Source: Udeniomyces pyricola
Lineage: Eukaryota > Basidiomycota > Tremellomycetes > Cystofilobasidiales > Mrakiaceae
Assembly: GCA_039545295.1 (NCBI GenBank)
Contig: BCIK01000013.1
Span: 310,001-374,000 of the forward strand
Direction: 5' to 3'
Length of the DNA: 64,000 bases
Shown here: positions 1 to 12,437 of the stretch, in pieces
Position numbering within the stretch: the first letter of the stretch is position 1
Layout of the letters: each line of letters opens with the position of its first letter
Made by a program: the position numbers and the translations under genes
The notes under the pieces: model-generated
The model's input: the letters and a program-made list of their open reading frames with translations, nothing else
Databases searched by the model: none
Told to the model about the DNA's origin: nothing

Positions 1-51
1 CCCCAACTGATGTATTGGCCCCATCCATCGGCACATACTCACTTCCTTCAG

Positions 52-1073
52 AAAGTTCCTCGAGAGTTTACGTGAATGGGAGACGGAGAGGGCAAGGGAA
101 GAGTTGCTGAGGTATCTGGGGGTTGGGCGGAAAGTCGCCGATTGTGTACTTCTCATGTCGATGGACAAAGTGAGTGTACTACTCGTATCATCTCACCAAC
201 ATATAGATCCCTAGCGATAACTTTCTCTCAACTGACGCGTGACTCTCTTGTTGTTCTCTCACATCTTACAGAAAGAAGTGGTCCCCGTCGACACTCACGT
301 CTTTCAAATCGCAAGCCGACTCTATAATTACCGCCCTTCAGCAACCGTGCTCGGTTCGAAACGAAGGTCCTCGGGTGAAAAGATCTCCATGACCCCGAAG
401 CTCTATGACTCGGTAACTTCCTTTCTCGGGGATCTTTGGGGACTTTACGCTGGGTGGACCCAAGCCGTTCGTATCGCTCATTTCTCTCTTCCTCTCTTTC
501 TCTGCCTTCTTTGCTATCTTGACTTGGGCTTTGGAGAGCAACTTCCATGTGTGCTCTATCTGATCTTCTGCATCGACATCTGGTATGATTTAGGTTTTGT
601 TTGCGTCTGATCTACCCTTCCTCCTCGAGACAATATCCTCTACAAACGCAAAACCGTTCAAGACCGTCAAGATCCGTACGCTTGGTCCGGCTTCCCCTCC
701 TTCGGCCCCAACTTCATCCCTCATTCCACCTGGCACGCCTCCTTCCGATATCCATCATCCCTTACCCTCCTTGGACATCAAGCTCGAAGTCAAAAGTGAG
801 GCGGTCGAGACGTTGACGGCCGTTTTGAACGCTACTGCTGCTGACGGGCCCGTCGCGGGATTGAATGTGCGACAAACCGACACAGTGGAGACCGCCGACG
901 ATATTGTGGTTGGAAGAGAGGGAAAGAAAGCCAAAACGACCAAGGTCAAGGTTGAGGGTTTACGACGGTCCCTCCGTGGACGTAATCAGGTGCCGACGTC
1001 GTCGGGTAATACTACGAATGCGACTGTTGCTCCTGCTGCTGCAGTCAAACTGGAAGGATCGCCGGAAGTGTAA
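52..1073 (+). CDS. OGG1: 8-oxoguanine DNA glycosylase, 3' part (5' end outside window)
   Basis: This is the C-terminal part of an OGG1-type HhH-GPD base-excision repair enzyme, a bifunctional glycosylase/AP lyase that removes 8-oxoguanine from DNA. Three exons are visible: 52-169, 272-466 and 594-1073. Exon 1 encodes the helix-hairpin-helix stretch GVGRKVADC, whose Lys aligns with the catalytic Lys249 of human OGG1. Exon 2 carries VPVDTHVFQIA, whose Asp aligns with catalytic Asp268, and the late-domain motif LWGLYAGWTQA. The coding sequence runs on into exon 3 as VLFASDLP and ends at TAA 1071-1073. The last ~130 residues are a basic, low-complexity tail (KAKTTKVKVEG, RRSLRGRNQ) absent from the family core and plausibly carrying a nuclear localisation signal. 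The donor at 467 (GTTCGT) is non-consensus, but the same hexamer recurs at other junctions here. The 5' half, with the substrate-binding domain, lies upstream. Family identity is firm; tail function is inferred. Confidence 0.88.
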
Positions 1074-2092
1074 TTTGCGTCACGCTTGCTACGCGTAAGC
1101 TTCTTCGTGAGATAGTTTATGCATATATAGATTGATAGACATGCGTTGACATGTCGATAGCGTTTTGATGGGGTTTAATCGATTAATCCACCGACCTATC
1201 TAAGGTAAGAATGGCGTCAAAGGTCGAACGTCGACGAATGTTGATTATTTAGCCTTGAACGAACGTTCGACGTGCAAATCACGACGCCTCCTTCAATAAA
1301 AACAATCGACAAGAATGTATCCTCGATGCTGTCTTAACGCATCGGTAAATCAAATGATGAGATTTATGTGAAGCTGAATATCATCACTCTTTGACCATGC
1401 ATCATGTCGCGTGCGCGCTGACTCGACGTGGGCCTAATGCATGCAAGGCGCTGTTGTTTACAATCTAATATCGGTATGGGCGTCGAGACGTCGAGTTCCC
1501 GACTTTTTCTCGTCGGTATCTTCGATCCGGGTACCGGTCGATTGTGGAACCGGCCATAAATTATGCATGGATCTGCAAACCGCGAGCGTGCGAGCTCTCA
1601 AACTGGACCGTGATAATAATGATGACGTTCGACGTTGACCGCGTCATTCAATATTCACGCGTCACGGCCCGTCGCGTCGTCATCCATCGATCCTCGGCCT
1701 TCTCCAGCCCCTTTTTTGTTTTGTTTGGTTTGTCTCGTCCGACTCTCCCGCAGCCTTGTCAAACGTCAACGCATCAATATTAGACTTCAGCGGGGTTGGC
1801 GCGAAATCGAACAACCCAGGGACCAATAGGCATATATGCGTCGTCCCCTTGATCACCCACCGGCCCACCCAACATCTGATTCCCCCCCTTCGCTCGTTTC
1901 CGTCATCGTTCCCTTTGCTGGTTGTTCGCATCTCCCCTGTTAGACAGCGTCAAGCTTCGACGACCACTGAAACGTCAACAGACGCTTTTGCTTTGGTTAG
2001 ACCAGGACGAGGTCCTTTGATTCGACCTCGACGACGACTGCGACTTGTATCTGAGGTGGCTTGATTCTTCCTCTCATCGTCGTTTTGCCGTC
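1074..2092. other. intergenic region downstream of OGG1
   Basis: I see no convincing gene in these 1.0 kb. The small reading frames do not continue across plausible splice sites and match no family I recognise. ACGCGT hexamers occur at 1091-1096 and 1657-1662. The part after about 1640 is pyrimidine-rich on the + strand, as are the leaders of other genes in this window. Confidence 0.5.
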
Positions 2093-3186
2093 ATGAACGC
2101 TCAACTGTGAGTTGCCAACGCCCAGGGTGTTGTACTATGTCTCACGTATGGTGACTAATGCCCTGATGTGACTGTCTTGCTATCCTGCTTGACCTCAGAG
2201 CCCTCGCGACTCGGGACATTTTACAACAACAGCAGCAGCCCCAGTACCGACCATCATCACTCTTTCCCCCTCTCGACGCCAGCTCAACGTCAACGTCGAC
2301 TCTCCGATCCTTGAGCCATCAGAACCGTCCCTGTACCTACTCTCTACCATCAACAACAACGTCCCTTCCACTCTCCTCATCGCTCTCGGCAGCGACCGCT
2401 CATCCTGGACTCGTCGAGAGTCGTCTGCAACCGTCGTTCTGGGACGGCGCGCGCTTCGTCGATGACATCAGCGTCTTCCTGAAATGTAAAGATGCGCCCA
2501 TCCTCTTTCGGTCGCCCAACCCGAGCAGCTCAACGACAACCTCAATACGATCTTACTCTCTGAGAAATAGACCTGTGAGTATTCTGGTGTACGTCGTGTA
2601 GGGTTGGCCGAAGATGAGAGTTGAACGAGGCTGATGTGTGTCCCATGGGTTTGGGGTCATTGCTTCCGTTCTCTTTTGTCGCTCCGGTAGGTCGCGACGA
2701 TGGAACGACGATCCTCTTGACTTCAACTTTTATGTCTCTCATATTCTTGTCATATCTCTTCCGCCATAGAGCTGTCAACGTTTCTACGCTCGGCTCGGAG
2801 GACTGTCTGGTCCCCCTCCGTCATCGTGCGCATATCCTCCTCAGTCTACCCTACTCTGCCAGCATCATCATCATCATCTATTGCATAGCGTCTTCTTCAC
2901 AGACTCCTTCTATTCTTCTTGGTTTTCCATTTCATCTCTCTTTCCGGTTCCATTTTGCATTCCCCACATACGGCATACCCTCTTCCTGTTCATCTTTGCC
3001 CGCCAGCCTCTGGCTTGGCTTTCTTTTTTGGTCCTGCATCCCATGCTTCATCGACACTTCTTTTCTGCTCTATTCACCCACCCCTCACCGATCGTCCATG
3101 CTCTTGTCACACTGTATCGCCAAGTATACCTCTACTTTTGCTTGCTCCCCCCCCAAAACATCCTCTTTCGCCTTCCTCCCTGTTGA
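2093..3186 (+). CDS. doubtful hypothetical gene, two competing models
   Basis: An ATG at 2093 begins a 14-nt exon (MNAQ plus two bases) followed by a canonical GTGAGT donor. Two acceptors two bases apart give two different proteins. Using the AG at 2197-2198, exons 2199-2574 and 2770-3186 join in frame to a 268-residue product rich in Ser, Thr and Gln whose last third is hydrophobic and aromatic. Using the AG at 2199-2200, the frame runs to TGA at 2463-2465 and gives a 92-residue product. No family is recognisable in either. The second half of the longer model lies in a strongly CT-rich stretch that could simply be the long leader of POL1. I infer that a transcript may start here, but coding capacity is unproven. 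Confidence 0.2.
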
Positions 3187-3439
3187 TGTTCCGTACCAGG
3201 AACGTTGTTTGCCTTTTAGTCTTGTCTTTTTCTTTCTGTCATTTTAGTTCCGATCACTTGTCCAATAATCAGCTGGTCCTGCCTTGGCTCTTTGAGTTGC
3301 ATCTGGTTCGCAGCGTACGAGTATCTCAGGGATGAATACAATGTCTCCTTGATAAACGGCCTGAGAGGTAAATAAAAACAGTGAAAAAAAAAACGATTGA
3401 TGAGTGGAGTAAGATTCGTGAGTGACTGAAATATATACA

Positions 3440-3475
3440 TGATATATATATGATATATATATGATATATATATAT
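3440..3475. repeat. short AT tandem repeat (GATATATATAT-like units)
   Basis: Three near-identical units of 11-12 bp built on GATATATATAT lie in tandem about 260-300 bp upstream of the POL1 start codon. Confidence 0.7.
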
Positions 3476-3524
3476 GCACACGATTAACTGCTGAATTAGA
3501 TTGAATCGTGCTGAATCAAATTGG

Positions 3525-3530
3525 ACGCGT
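3525..3530. promoter_or_regulatory. ACGCGT (MCB-like) box upstream of POL1
   Basis: A single palindromic ACGCGT lies 205 bp upstream of the POL1 ATG. In yeasts this hexamer is the core of the MluI cell-cycle box bound by MBF, and POL1 is a classical MBF target there. One hexamer can arise by chance, so function is inferred. Confidence 0.35.
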
Positions 3531-3734
3531 TCGGTTGATGTCTCTCGCGTCGACTTGCATCGACGCTCGAGGTTTCGCGTTTGACCATCATCTACTTTCA
3601 ATCGCCCCTTCGGTTCTCACGCCCAAACATCCTGCTCAACCCTCTCTTTGCTCTTCCCTTTCCCCTCAAATCAATTCAAATCCTTCACGTACCCCTGCGG
3701 CTGATCTCTCTCCACTAATCTTTCTTATTCTACT

Positions 3735-6700
3735 ATGTCGTCGTCGCGAAAGGGAGGCTTGGCCGCACTCAAGGCAGCTCGTGCTGCCGGTGGTCGCGCC
3801 AAACAGTGGGAGGTTCGCCCCCTCACCTACGACCCTCAGTCCACGCTGTTGTTCCTACTTTTGAGTCGATGCTCTCAGGCTTTGTATATCTAACCGTCTT
3901 TTCCTCCTCCTCGTTGATTCTCCGCTCCCTCCCCCCCTTGGTGATGTTACGCCAACGCAGAGCGAAACCGCATCCAACGAAATCTACGATGAAGTCGACG
4001 AGGACGAGTACAAGAACGTCGTCAAGAGCAGACTCCTCAGGGATGACTTCATCGAGGACGACGATGGCAGTGGGTATGCTGATGATGGACGGGAGGATTG
4101 GGGGCATCACGAGAGAAGCGACGAGGATGAGGACGAGGACGATGAAGAAGACGAGGCCGAAAGGAGGAAGCGAAAGGGTAAGTTGAGACAGCAAGTGCTG
4201 GTAGTTATTCGCCACAGAGACCTGATTGGGTAAAAAAAGCGGTCACTTGGGGAGCTTGTGTAGATGGATGGGACCCAGGATCCCAGTGATGAGCTACGCA
4301 TATTGTCGGGCTAGCGTGGACGAGGCGTACCACCTTGACTCCGTTTGACGTCCTGAGTCGCGTCGACTTGCTGATATGATTCACTCTCTGGATTTTAACG
4401 TCATCTCACCGTTCCAGCCCTCAAAAAGGCAGCCAAAGCCAAAGTAGCCAAATCGAAACCTCTCGTACGACCTCCACCTCCCTCGGCAAGCGCCTACCGA
4501 CCCGCCATCGATGAACGCAAGGAGAACGATCTCATGGCTTCGCTCCTCGCAGGTCTTGACGAGGCTCCGACGACCTCGCGTCGACCAATTATTCCATCCT
4601 CGCCCTTGTCCCGCAAGCGAGCATCCTCGCCCGATTTCTTCTCGTCGTCCCAGGGCGGAGGTCTCAGTTCGGACGGCATCGCTAGCGACGATAGCTTCCT
4701 TGGGACCCGCGGGGGCGACTGGCGTGGGGCACCTGATAAGCGAGCTCGACTTGATCGACGACCTCCTCCTCCGCCCCCTCTTCTACACAAGGGATCGTCC
4801 AGTGCAAGAGCCGCTGTCAAGAAAGAAGACCTTGAAGAAATTCCTGTCAAGCTTGAGGAGGATGTCGAGATGGGCGAGAACTTTGGCCTCGAACCTCCCG
4901 GCAGTCCGGACTGGCCTGACGATGACCCCGAGATGGAACCTTCGCCTCCACCTTTGAACCTCGCGGATACGGGCAAAAAACCCAAGAAGGAAGAAGTTTC
5001 AGACGATGATGACGATGACGACGAAATGGTGTTCAAGCCCAAGGTGCGAAGCGCCCAGCAGCAACAGGCAAAACGATCCTACGTCAACGCGTCATCCATC
5101 TCTACCAAGTCTTATCTGCCACCCGCACCGACTACCTCATCCTCCAAGCCCGCGAACAACACCCTTCGCCCCCTGCCCAAGTTCAATGACCCAGATGAAG
5201 CCGCTCCTTCGACTCCTGCCTGGCTCACCCTCGCCAACTCGCTCGCGGACGCGGACTCGCAGGGCCCACCCCCTTCCTCCGACATGTCCGTGCCTTCATC
5301 TCCTCCTCCCGAAGGCTCGCTCGCTCGACGAACTAAGACTCAGAAGAATGCTCCACCTACGACGACCATTGCCGCATTCGAGGCGTCCGATCCCACCACG
5401 CTGCGCATGTTCTGGCTCGACTACTACGAACGGGAGAGCAGGACGGGAGATATCAAATCGACCGACCTGTACCTCATCGGCAAGGTCTGGGACCGTGAAG
5501 GAGGTAACGACAAGCGCGGACAGTGGGTCAGTTGCTGTCTCGAAGTCAGAGGACTCCAGAGAAATCTCTTCGTTTGTCCGAGGCAGACATCTTTCGGTAA
5601 GTCTTGGCTGGCACGACGTCTCGCCACCCATGAGCTTTGAAACATGCCAACGACGAACGAAATTTTCTTCCTTTTTTCCTGTACTTCATCATTTTGCAGT
5701 CGGCGGCAGGTCGACCGACGTCGAAGTCAACCTTGCCGATGTCGAGCGGGAACTTACCCAGAAACGACGCGATGCCGGCATCTCTGCGTGGGCCTCGAAA
5801 TGGGTCGACCGGAAGTACGTTTTTGGTCTCGAGGGCGTTCCGACGGGCGAGTCAAAGTGGCTCAAAGTCGTTTACGGTTTTGATGGTGAGTTGACTTGCG
5901 TCCAGGGACTGAACCAGATTGAGAACTGAGAGAAAGAGAGAGAGGAAAACAGCCGTACTCATCAGAGTTGTCATTTCATGCCCTGTGACAGAGAATGTCC
6001 TCCCGGCCAACCTGTCTGGTAACACTTTCAGTCACGTTCTTGGCACCAACACGGCTGCATTCGAGATGCTTGTCGTCAAGCGCAAGATCATGGGCCCTTG
6101 TTGGCTCGAGATCAAGAACTGTCAGCTTTCCGGCGAGCAAGTGAGTGTCATTTTTACTTTTTATGTTTGGTTCATGGGACCTTCCCGGACTCCAATTCAT
6201 CTTCTGGCCCGTTTTCTGGGAAACTATTCTTGTAGACTTCATGGTGCAAGCTCGAAGTCATGGTCGACGATCCCAAACACATCAGCGTCCTCGACGAGGT
6301 CAAGGAGGTCCCGCCCCTCACTATCATGTCTCTCTCGGCAAGGACTATCATCAATCACAAGGAGAACAACCGAGAAGTTGTGTGCATCTCTGCCCGAGTT
6401 TGGCCCAACTGTCAGTGCATGCATCCCCGCGCTCTCGCAAGTTGGTTTGATACCTTTTTTTTCCTTGACGCTCTGGAGATTGCTGACGAGATACGATGTT
6501 GGTCACGACGATTCCAGCTGCTATCGATGACCCGACGCCTCCCGAGCGACAGCGCAGTCAGATCCATACAGTCGTTCGTCCCCTCGGCAATTGGCCGCCT
6601 GGCTTCAAAGAGAAAGCGGCCATGTCGGGATCCAAGATCTTTACCGCTAACAGCGAGCCTGCTCTCCTTGCCAACGCTTTGGGTACGTGTTCTCTTGAAC

Positions 6701-9700
6701 TTGGATCTTTTCTTACGTCGGCAGGTTCCACGTTTGTGGCGTTGTTACCGTTGTTATTCTTGCTGGTGTTGTTGCTAAAGGTGTCTCTGCTCGCTCGACT
6801 TGGACAGCTAACATCGTCAAGCATGATCCCGACGTCATCGTTGGTCACGACTTCCTTAACGTCTCGCTTGAGGTCATCCTTCAGCGCATGGCCAAGCACA
6901 AGAATGCCCACTGGTCCAAGGTCGGACGAATTCGGAAGAAGGGTACCCCGCCCGCGAGCAACAGGTTCGGAAGCATCATTAGCTCGCTCGTGGGCAGACT
7001 CGTCTGTGATTTGACGAGTGATGGAGCCAAGGTGAGTTCCCGAACCGAGACCAGGACCTTGCTGCTAGGCGTAATTGTCATCTTATTCTGGTGATAATCA
7101 ATTGACAACCCCTTTCTCTGCCCGCTTGTCTCACACTTAGATCATGATCCCCTCGACGACGTGGTCGCTCACGGAGATGTGCAAGAGTCAACTCAAGATT
7201 GATCGAGAGGATATCGATCCAGACGACACGCATACCTTCTTTGACGACACCGTCTCCTCACCCGAGCGACTGCTCCGCTTCGTTCGTCACTGTGAGGTCG
7301 ACGCCTTCTTCCAGATGGCCATCGCCTCCAAGGTCCAGCTACTCCCTCTCACCAAGCAACTCACGGTTCTCGCAGGAAATTCTTGGTCAGTGACGAATCC
7401 CTTCCATCAAGCCCCTTTGGACCGAGTACTCACGCAATTCATCTGCGCCGGGTGCTTTTTTTTTTGCTGCAGGAACCGCACGCTGAATGGAGGTCGAGCG
7501 GAGCGTATCGAGTATATGCTTCTTCACGAGTTCCACCGACTGAAATACATTTGTCCCGACAAATTCAGCGGCAAGAACAAGGCTGCTCTCGTCAAGGCCG
7601 AAGTCGAAGACGGTGATGGCGCCGCTGCCTCGGCTGGCGTCTCCAAAAAGGGCAGCAAGCGAGACAAGTACAAGGGTGGTCTCGTCTTCGAACCGAAGAA
7701 GGGGCTTTGGGACAAATATGTTCTGGTCATGGATTTCAACTCGCTGTATCCGAGTATCATCCAAGAGTACAACATTGACTTTACAACGCTCAATGTTGCT
7801 ACGGAGGAAGATGTCAGTCGTTTCCTCCTCCTCTTCAGTTTGGTACTTTACTTGACTTGCATGCCAAGCCGTGTCGATGACTGAGGGTCGCGTTAGCTGA
7901 TTCGGTTGCTCGCATTTGTGCTTTCGACGATCTAACATCTAATTCTCTAGGAGGACGGCGAAGAAAAGATGCCAGAGGTTCCGTCTCGTGAGGCGACACG
8001 TGGTGTTGTTCCCACCATCATTTCCCAACTTGTCAATCGTCGAAAGGAAGTCAAGAGCCTCATGAAAAAGCCGACCTCGGACACCCAAATGATGCAGGTT
8101 TGTCTCAAAACTCTCAAACGTTCCTTCATGACCCATCTTTGTCGACTTTTTCTGAACATCGACCGTCTTGTTCCACCTTCTCTCTTTCTCGCTTCTGCCG
8201 TTTCGCTCTCTCTGTGATGCGTCGGTTCTCTTTCATGCAGTACAACGTTCGACAACTCGCACTCAAACTGACCGCCAACTCGATGTATGGATGTCTTGGT
8301 TTTGAGTACTCTCGGTTCTACGCTCGACCCCTCGCCGCTCTCACGACCTTCAAAGGCCGAGAGATCCTGACGTCGACCAAGGAACTGGCCGAGTCCATCA
8401 ACCTCGAGGTAATTTGTCTCTCTTCATTCGTGTATACTTCTGGATTATTTAGACCAATCTCGCTGATCCATCGATATCGTATGTTTGCTTCGAACGGATT
8501 CGGGTACTCCCATCTCCCTATCAGGTCGTCTACGGAGATACAGATTCGGTCTTTGTTAACTCCAACGTTACCAATTATGAGGAAGCTATCAAGATCTCCA
8601 ACCTCTTCAAACAGCAGGTCAACGAAAAGTACACCCAGCTCGAGATCGATCTCGATGGCGTCTTCCAGCGGTTGTTGCTCCTCCAAAAGAAGAAGTATGC
8701 CGCCGTCAAGGTCGAGCCGAACGGAGCGACGAGTACCGAGATCAAAGGGTTGGACATGAAACGAAGAGAATTTTGCAAACTGTCCAAAGACGTTTCCCAG
8801 TGGGTTGTCGTCTTCCGAGATCCGGAAGAGAATGCATCCGTACTGCTGAGTGTGTTGATAACGACGCTGACATCGTGGTGTGGGACTCCTTCGACTGTGT
8901 GGGTGTTACTCGTAGATATGTCCTTGATCGTGTCCTTTCTGGGGAAGATACCGAGGTGTGCATCAGCAAGATCCACGACTACCTCGGTTCCATTAACGAG
9001 AAAGTTCGCGAGGGTCGCGTCGACGTCGACGACTTCATTATCAACAAAGTGCGTAGTTGCTTTGACCGAGGCACATGCGACGCTCTCATCAAAGAGTCGA
9101 GTGCTCGAAAGCCATGCTCACTACAATTCCATCACGTTTCCTTTTGTCGTCTTCTCTCGCTTCCTCCTTCCTGCTCTTTTCCAGAGACTTGGTAAGAACC
9201 CTGAGGAGTACCCTGATGCCAAGTCCCAGCCTCAAGTCCAAGTTGCCCTCCGCATCAAGTCACGCGGAGGCTCGGCTCGTGCTGGCGATGTTATCCAATA
9301 CATCTTCTGTTTGCCGACCGACGGACGAACAGCAAGGTCGGCTCAGGCTGAGAACGCTTACCATCCAGACGAGCTGAGAAAACAACCCGAGCTCAAGATT
9401 GGTACGCACGCCGTGTCTCCCTCGCATGAGAACAGCCCGTAAAACAAAGTAGAGCAAGTGCAATCGATGGTGAAAGCTCACACGTCTTTCCTACTCCTGA
9501 ATCATCGATCAGACTACGAATACTACCTCTCTCTACAAGTACTTCCTCCGATAGAACGTCTGTGCGAGCCCATCGAAGGCACAGATCGAGCTCGACTGGC
9601 CGAATGCCTTGGTACGTTTCTCCGTGAACCGAACTGGTCCTCCGTCGAGCCCGCTGTCTGGGCCGGACTAACTTCCGCCTGCCATTGCAACTCTCTTGCC

Positions 9701-10933
9701 CCTTTTCTTTCTTCGCTTTTCTTTTCTTGTCCTTTAGGCCTCGATCCTGAGCGGTACGCGGTGAAGACTGCGGGAGGCGATGTCGAACGCGAGTTCACGA
9801 CGCTCGGTTCCAAGATCAACGACAAGGAACGTTTCGCCGACTCTACGCCGCTCGAGGTCAGGTGTATTCAGTGCGAACATACTTCGGTCTTTGGAGGCCT
9901 TCTCGACGATCCGGTACGACCCGAATCTTGTTCATTTGTTTATTTTTGTCTTTCTTCCGTTTTGCCTCGTTCCTCTCGGACGCTGCTAGAGAGAGGAGAT
10001 GCGGCCAGTGGGGCTCGTTGCATCCGTATGCAGTGGAGATATCTCTATTGATTCTCTTTAGCTGACTGTTTCACTCTTACCCCATGTAATCTTCGTCCCT
10101 CCTGCTCTCCTCTCCGTTCGCGTCCCTGTCGATTCTGCCCCATGCGCCCTGTTAGGACAAGGTCATCCGTCCTACTGGTTCCACCTGTCCCAAATGCTCC
10201 TCGCTCTACCCCTTGCCTTCGCTAGCAATCCAGCTCGAGAATCAAATCCGAGCCCACGTCTCGCGATACTACCAGACCGTCATGGTGTGTGACGATCAGA
10301 GCTGTGGTAATATCACAAGGGCGATGGGTGTCTATGGAAGGAGGTGTATGGTTGCCGGTTGCAAAGGCTCAATGAACCTCGAGGTGAGTACGAAAGACCC
10401 ACACCTGAGAAGGCAAGGAGAGTGAGATAGAATGAAGCATGCTGGGCAGTGGCGAGGAACTAGGATCGTTGGCTATTGCTTGTTGCTGATCTTGACCCCG
10501 ATTACGGCATGTCTCGTTTCTCCTTGAACATCAGTACACCGACGCCGCCCTGTACACTCAGCTGTTGTACTTTGCTTCTCTTTTCGACACCGACAAAGCC
10601 TTGGCAGCGGCTAAGTCGACTTCCAGAAATGGTTCGTTCATCACCACTTGACTTTATTTCCTCGCTTCCGCATCATGGAGTAGTCAAGAATGGGGTGGAC
10701 ATGTTCCTCGAGCTCACGCACTCACAAACTGACCCCTGCGTCTACTACCCTTCCCCCTGTTCCCTCTTTTCTTTCTCTCCAATTGTTCTCATCCTTCATC
10801 AGACGAGATTGTCGCGCTCGCTGGCCTGAACCGAGCGCCCTTTGACGAGCTTCGAGCAGTGGTCCAACGGTACATCGCCAAGAACGGTCGAGGTTGCGTC
10901 GAGATGGGATCCATCTTCTCCTTTATGCGTTAA
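3735..10933 (+). CDS. POL1: DNA polymerase alpha catalytic subunit
   Basis: This is the catalytic subunit of the polymerase alpha-primase complex, which extends RNA primers at origins and on the lagging strand in the nucleus. Twenty exons join to 4629 nt (1542 residues), all in phase: 3735-3812, 3961-4177, 4418-5596, 5700-5885, 5992-6140, 6236-6410, 6518-6682, 6808-7031, 7141-7385, 7473-7812, 7951-8097, 8241-8408, 8525-8799, 8916-9048, 9185-9401, 9513-9611, 9738-9913, 10156-10383, 10535-10631, 10803-10933. The N-terminus has the family motif [20 protein letters not shown]. Family B motif A ([11 protein letters not shown]) is near residue 960, motif B ([13 protein letters not shown]) near 1045 and motif C (YGDTDS) near 1095. 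Two C-terminal zinc modules follow: CIQC/CPKC, then CDDQSC and CMVAGC. The protein is slightly longer than yeast Pol1 because of a Ser/Pro-rich linker in exon 3. The start is the first ATG and its residues resemble other Pol alpha N-termini. An ACGCGT box lies upstream. Confidence 0.96.
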
Positions 10934-12437
10934 TCAATCCTGCAGGCATAATCTCCCTCTTCACGTTCTCCCCAGATCCTCATCTCCCCCTGATCTCTCT
11001 TTTTGCTTCCTCTATGGGCTCTTGCATCGGTTCATTTCTCTTGCTTCTTGATGGTGTTCTCTCGTGCTACGTTTTACCAATATCTTCAACTTCTCGTCAT
11101 TCAGTCCATCTCGACCCTTTTGGTCCTTTCCTTCCTCTTTTTCGTCTCACATATTGACTGCACCTAAGTCTTGTACGCTCTGATTGCTCGATCTTCTCAT
11201 TATCCACAAGGGAACTGCTCTCGTACGCATCCAATAATTCACTCTATATCAATCTGTGCTTTCTCCGCTCAGCCTTTGCAGGCATGATACCGTGCTATCA
11301 TTTTTTAAACAGAGTCGAGCTTATGGAAAAGATATCGCAATGACGCGATGCGATCGTATAAGTACTCGAACGTGCAGACGACTGATAATATATAAGCATG
11401 CGCGGATCAACCATGCACGTACATACGTCTTTTGGTCGGAGACTGCGCGCAGCAGTACGCGCGTACGTACAGGGATTGCATATTTCTTCATCACCAAGCG
11501 AAGATAGGTTTCTACGTTCGGTAACCAATTGGATCTCCGGCTTATGTAAATCAACGCCGGATGATCGGCTTGAACGTCGACTACAGTTCAACGTGCGCGC
11601 GATGGGCCGGGAGGGAGGATACTCTCGCGATCGATATCAACATGCATACATGAACCATGGCTGAGAACAGTGAGCATACTGATTGTCGTATGTATATGTA
11701 TGCATGGATAGTTAATCCGCGAGCTTCGAAACACATACTATATACGAAAGCCAACAGCGGCCAAATATATATGACCTGTGAGTCGGTACTTGCCGTATGC
11801 TGATGGTACCGCGTGGGCTGTCTGTTGGGATCTGAGATTGTCTTCGGTTCATCTTCGGTCATGAGGTCAGATTCATGAAGCGTTGATATATGATCGATGC
11901 ACGCATGATGCATGATGGCTGGGCGCTGGGCGCTGGGCGCTGGACGGCTTAAATCGCGCAGCTAGCGCAGAATCACATTGAGTTGGACGTACACACTGTA
12001 CATAGAGCTGTGCAAGAGCCATGCAACCTCGGCCAATCACAGCTCATGCGCTCATGATCGAGCTCAACACCTATATATGGACAAACATATATTTGTAGAT
12101 CAACGATCAACGACGGCTCTTGTGCATGGCCGGGTGATTCCCGTGATGATCCGAGCTGATGAACTCAATCAACTATTAAGACAAAAGCTTCCTTGCATGA
12201 GCACACCTGAAACGAAGGAGTCAAGGAAGCCCCCCGTCAGCGCAAGGAGAAAATTCGGTCTATCTCTGGACACAGATCGACCGCACCGGGCCGGAGCTTC
12301 GCTAGAAAAAGTACGCGGCGCGAGGCGATCCATTCTCTTTTCCTCTCACCATCATCCCCTGCGCTTCGACTCCCTCAATCTCCACCTTGCACAGTCACCT
12401 CACCTCGTATACCCTCCGACACTCATCTACGCCTACC
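10934..12437. other. intergenic region between POL1 and the transporter
   Basis: These 1.5 kb hold no gene I can support. The first part is CT-rich POL1 trailer. From about 11250 the sequence is rich in ATATAT, CGATCG and CATGCA-like palindromic words. A short GGGCGCTG tandem repeat lies at 11918-11943. The last 150 bp become pyrimidine-rich and presumably hold the transporter leader. Confidence 0.5.
11918..11943. repeat. tandem GGGCGCTG octamer
   Basis: The 8-bp unit GGGCGCTG is repeated about three times without interruption in an otherwise AT-leaning intergenic region. Confidence 0.6.
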
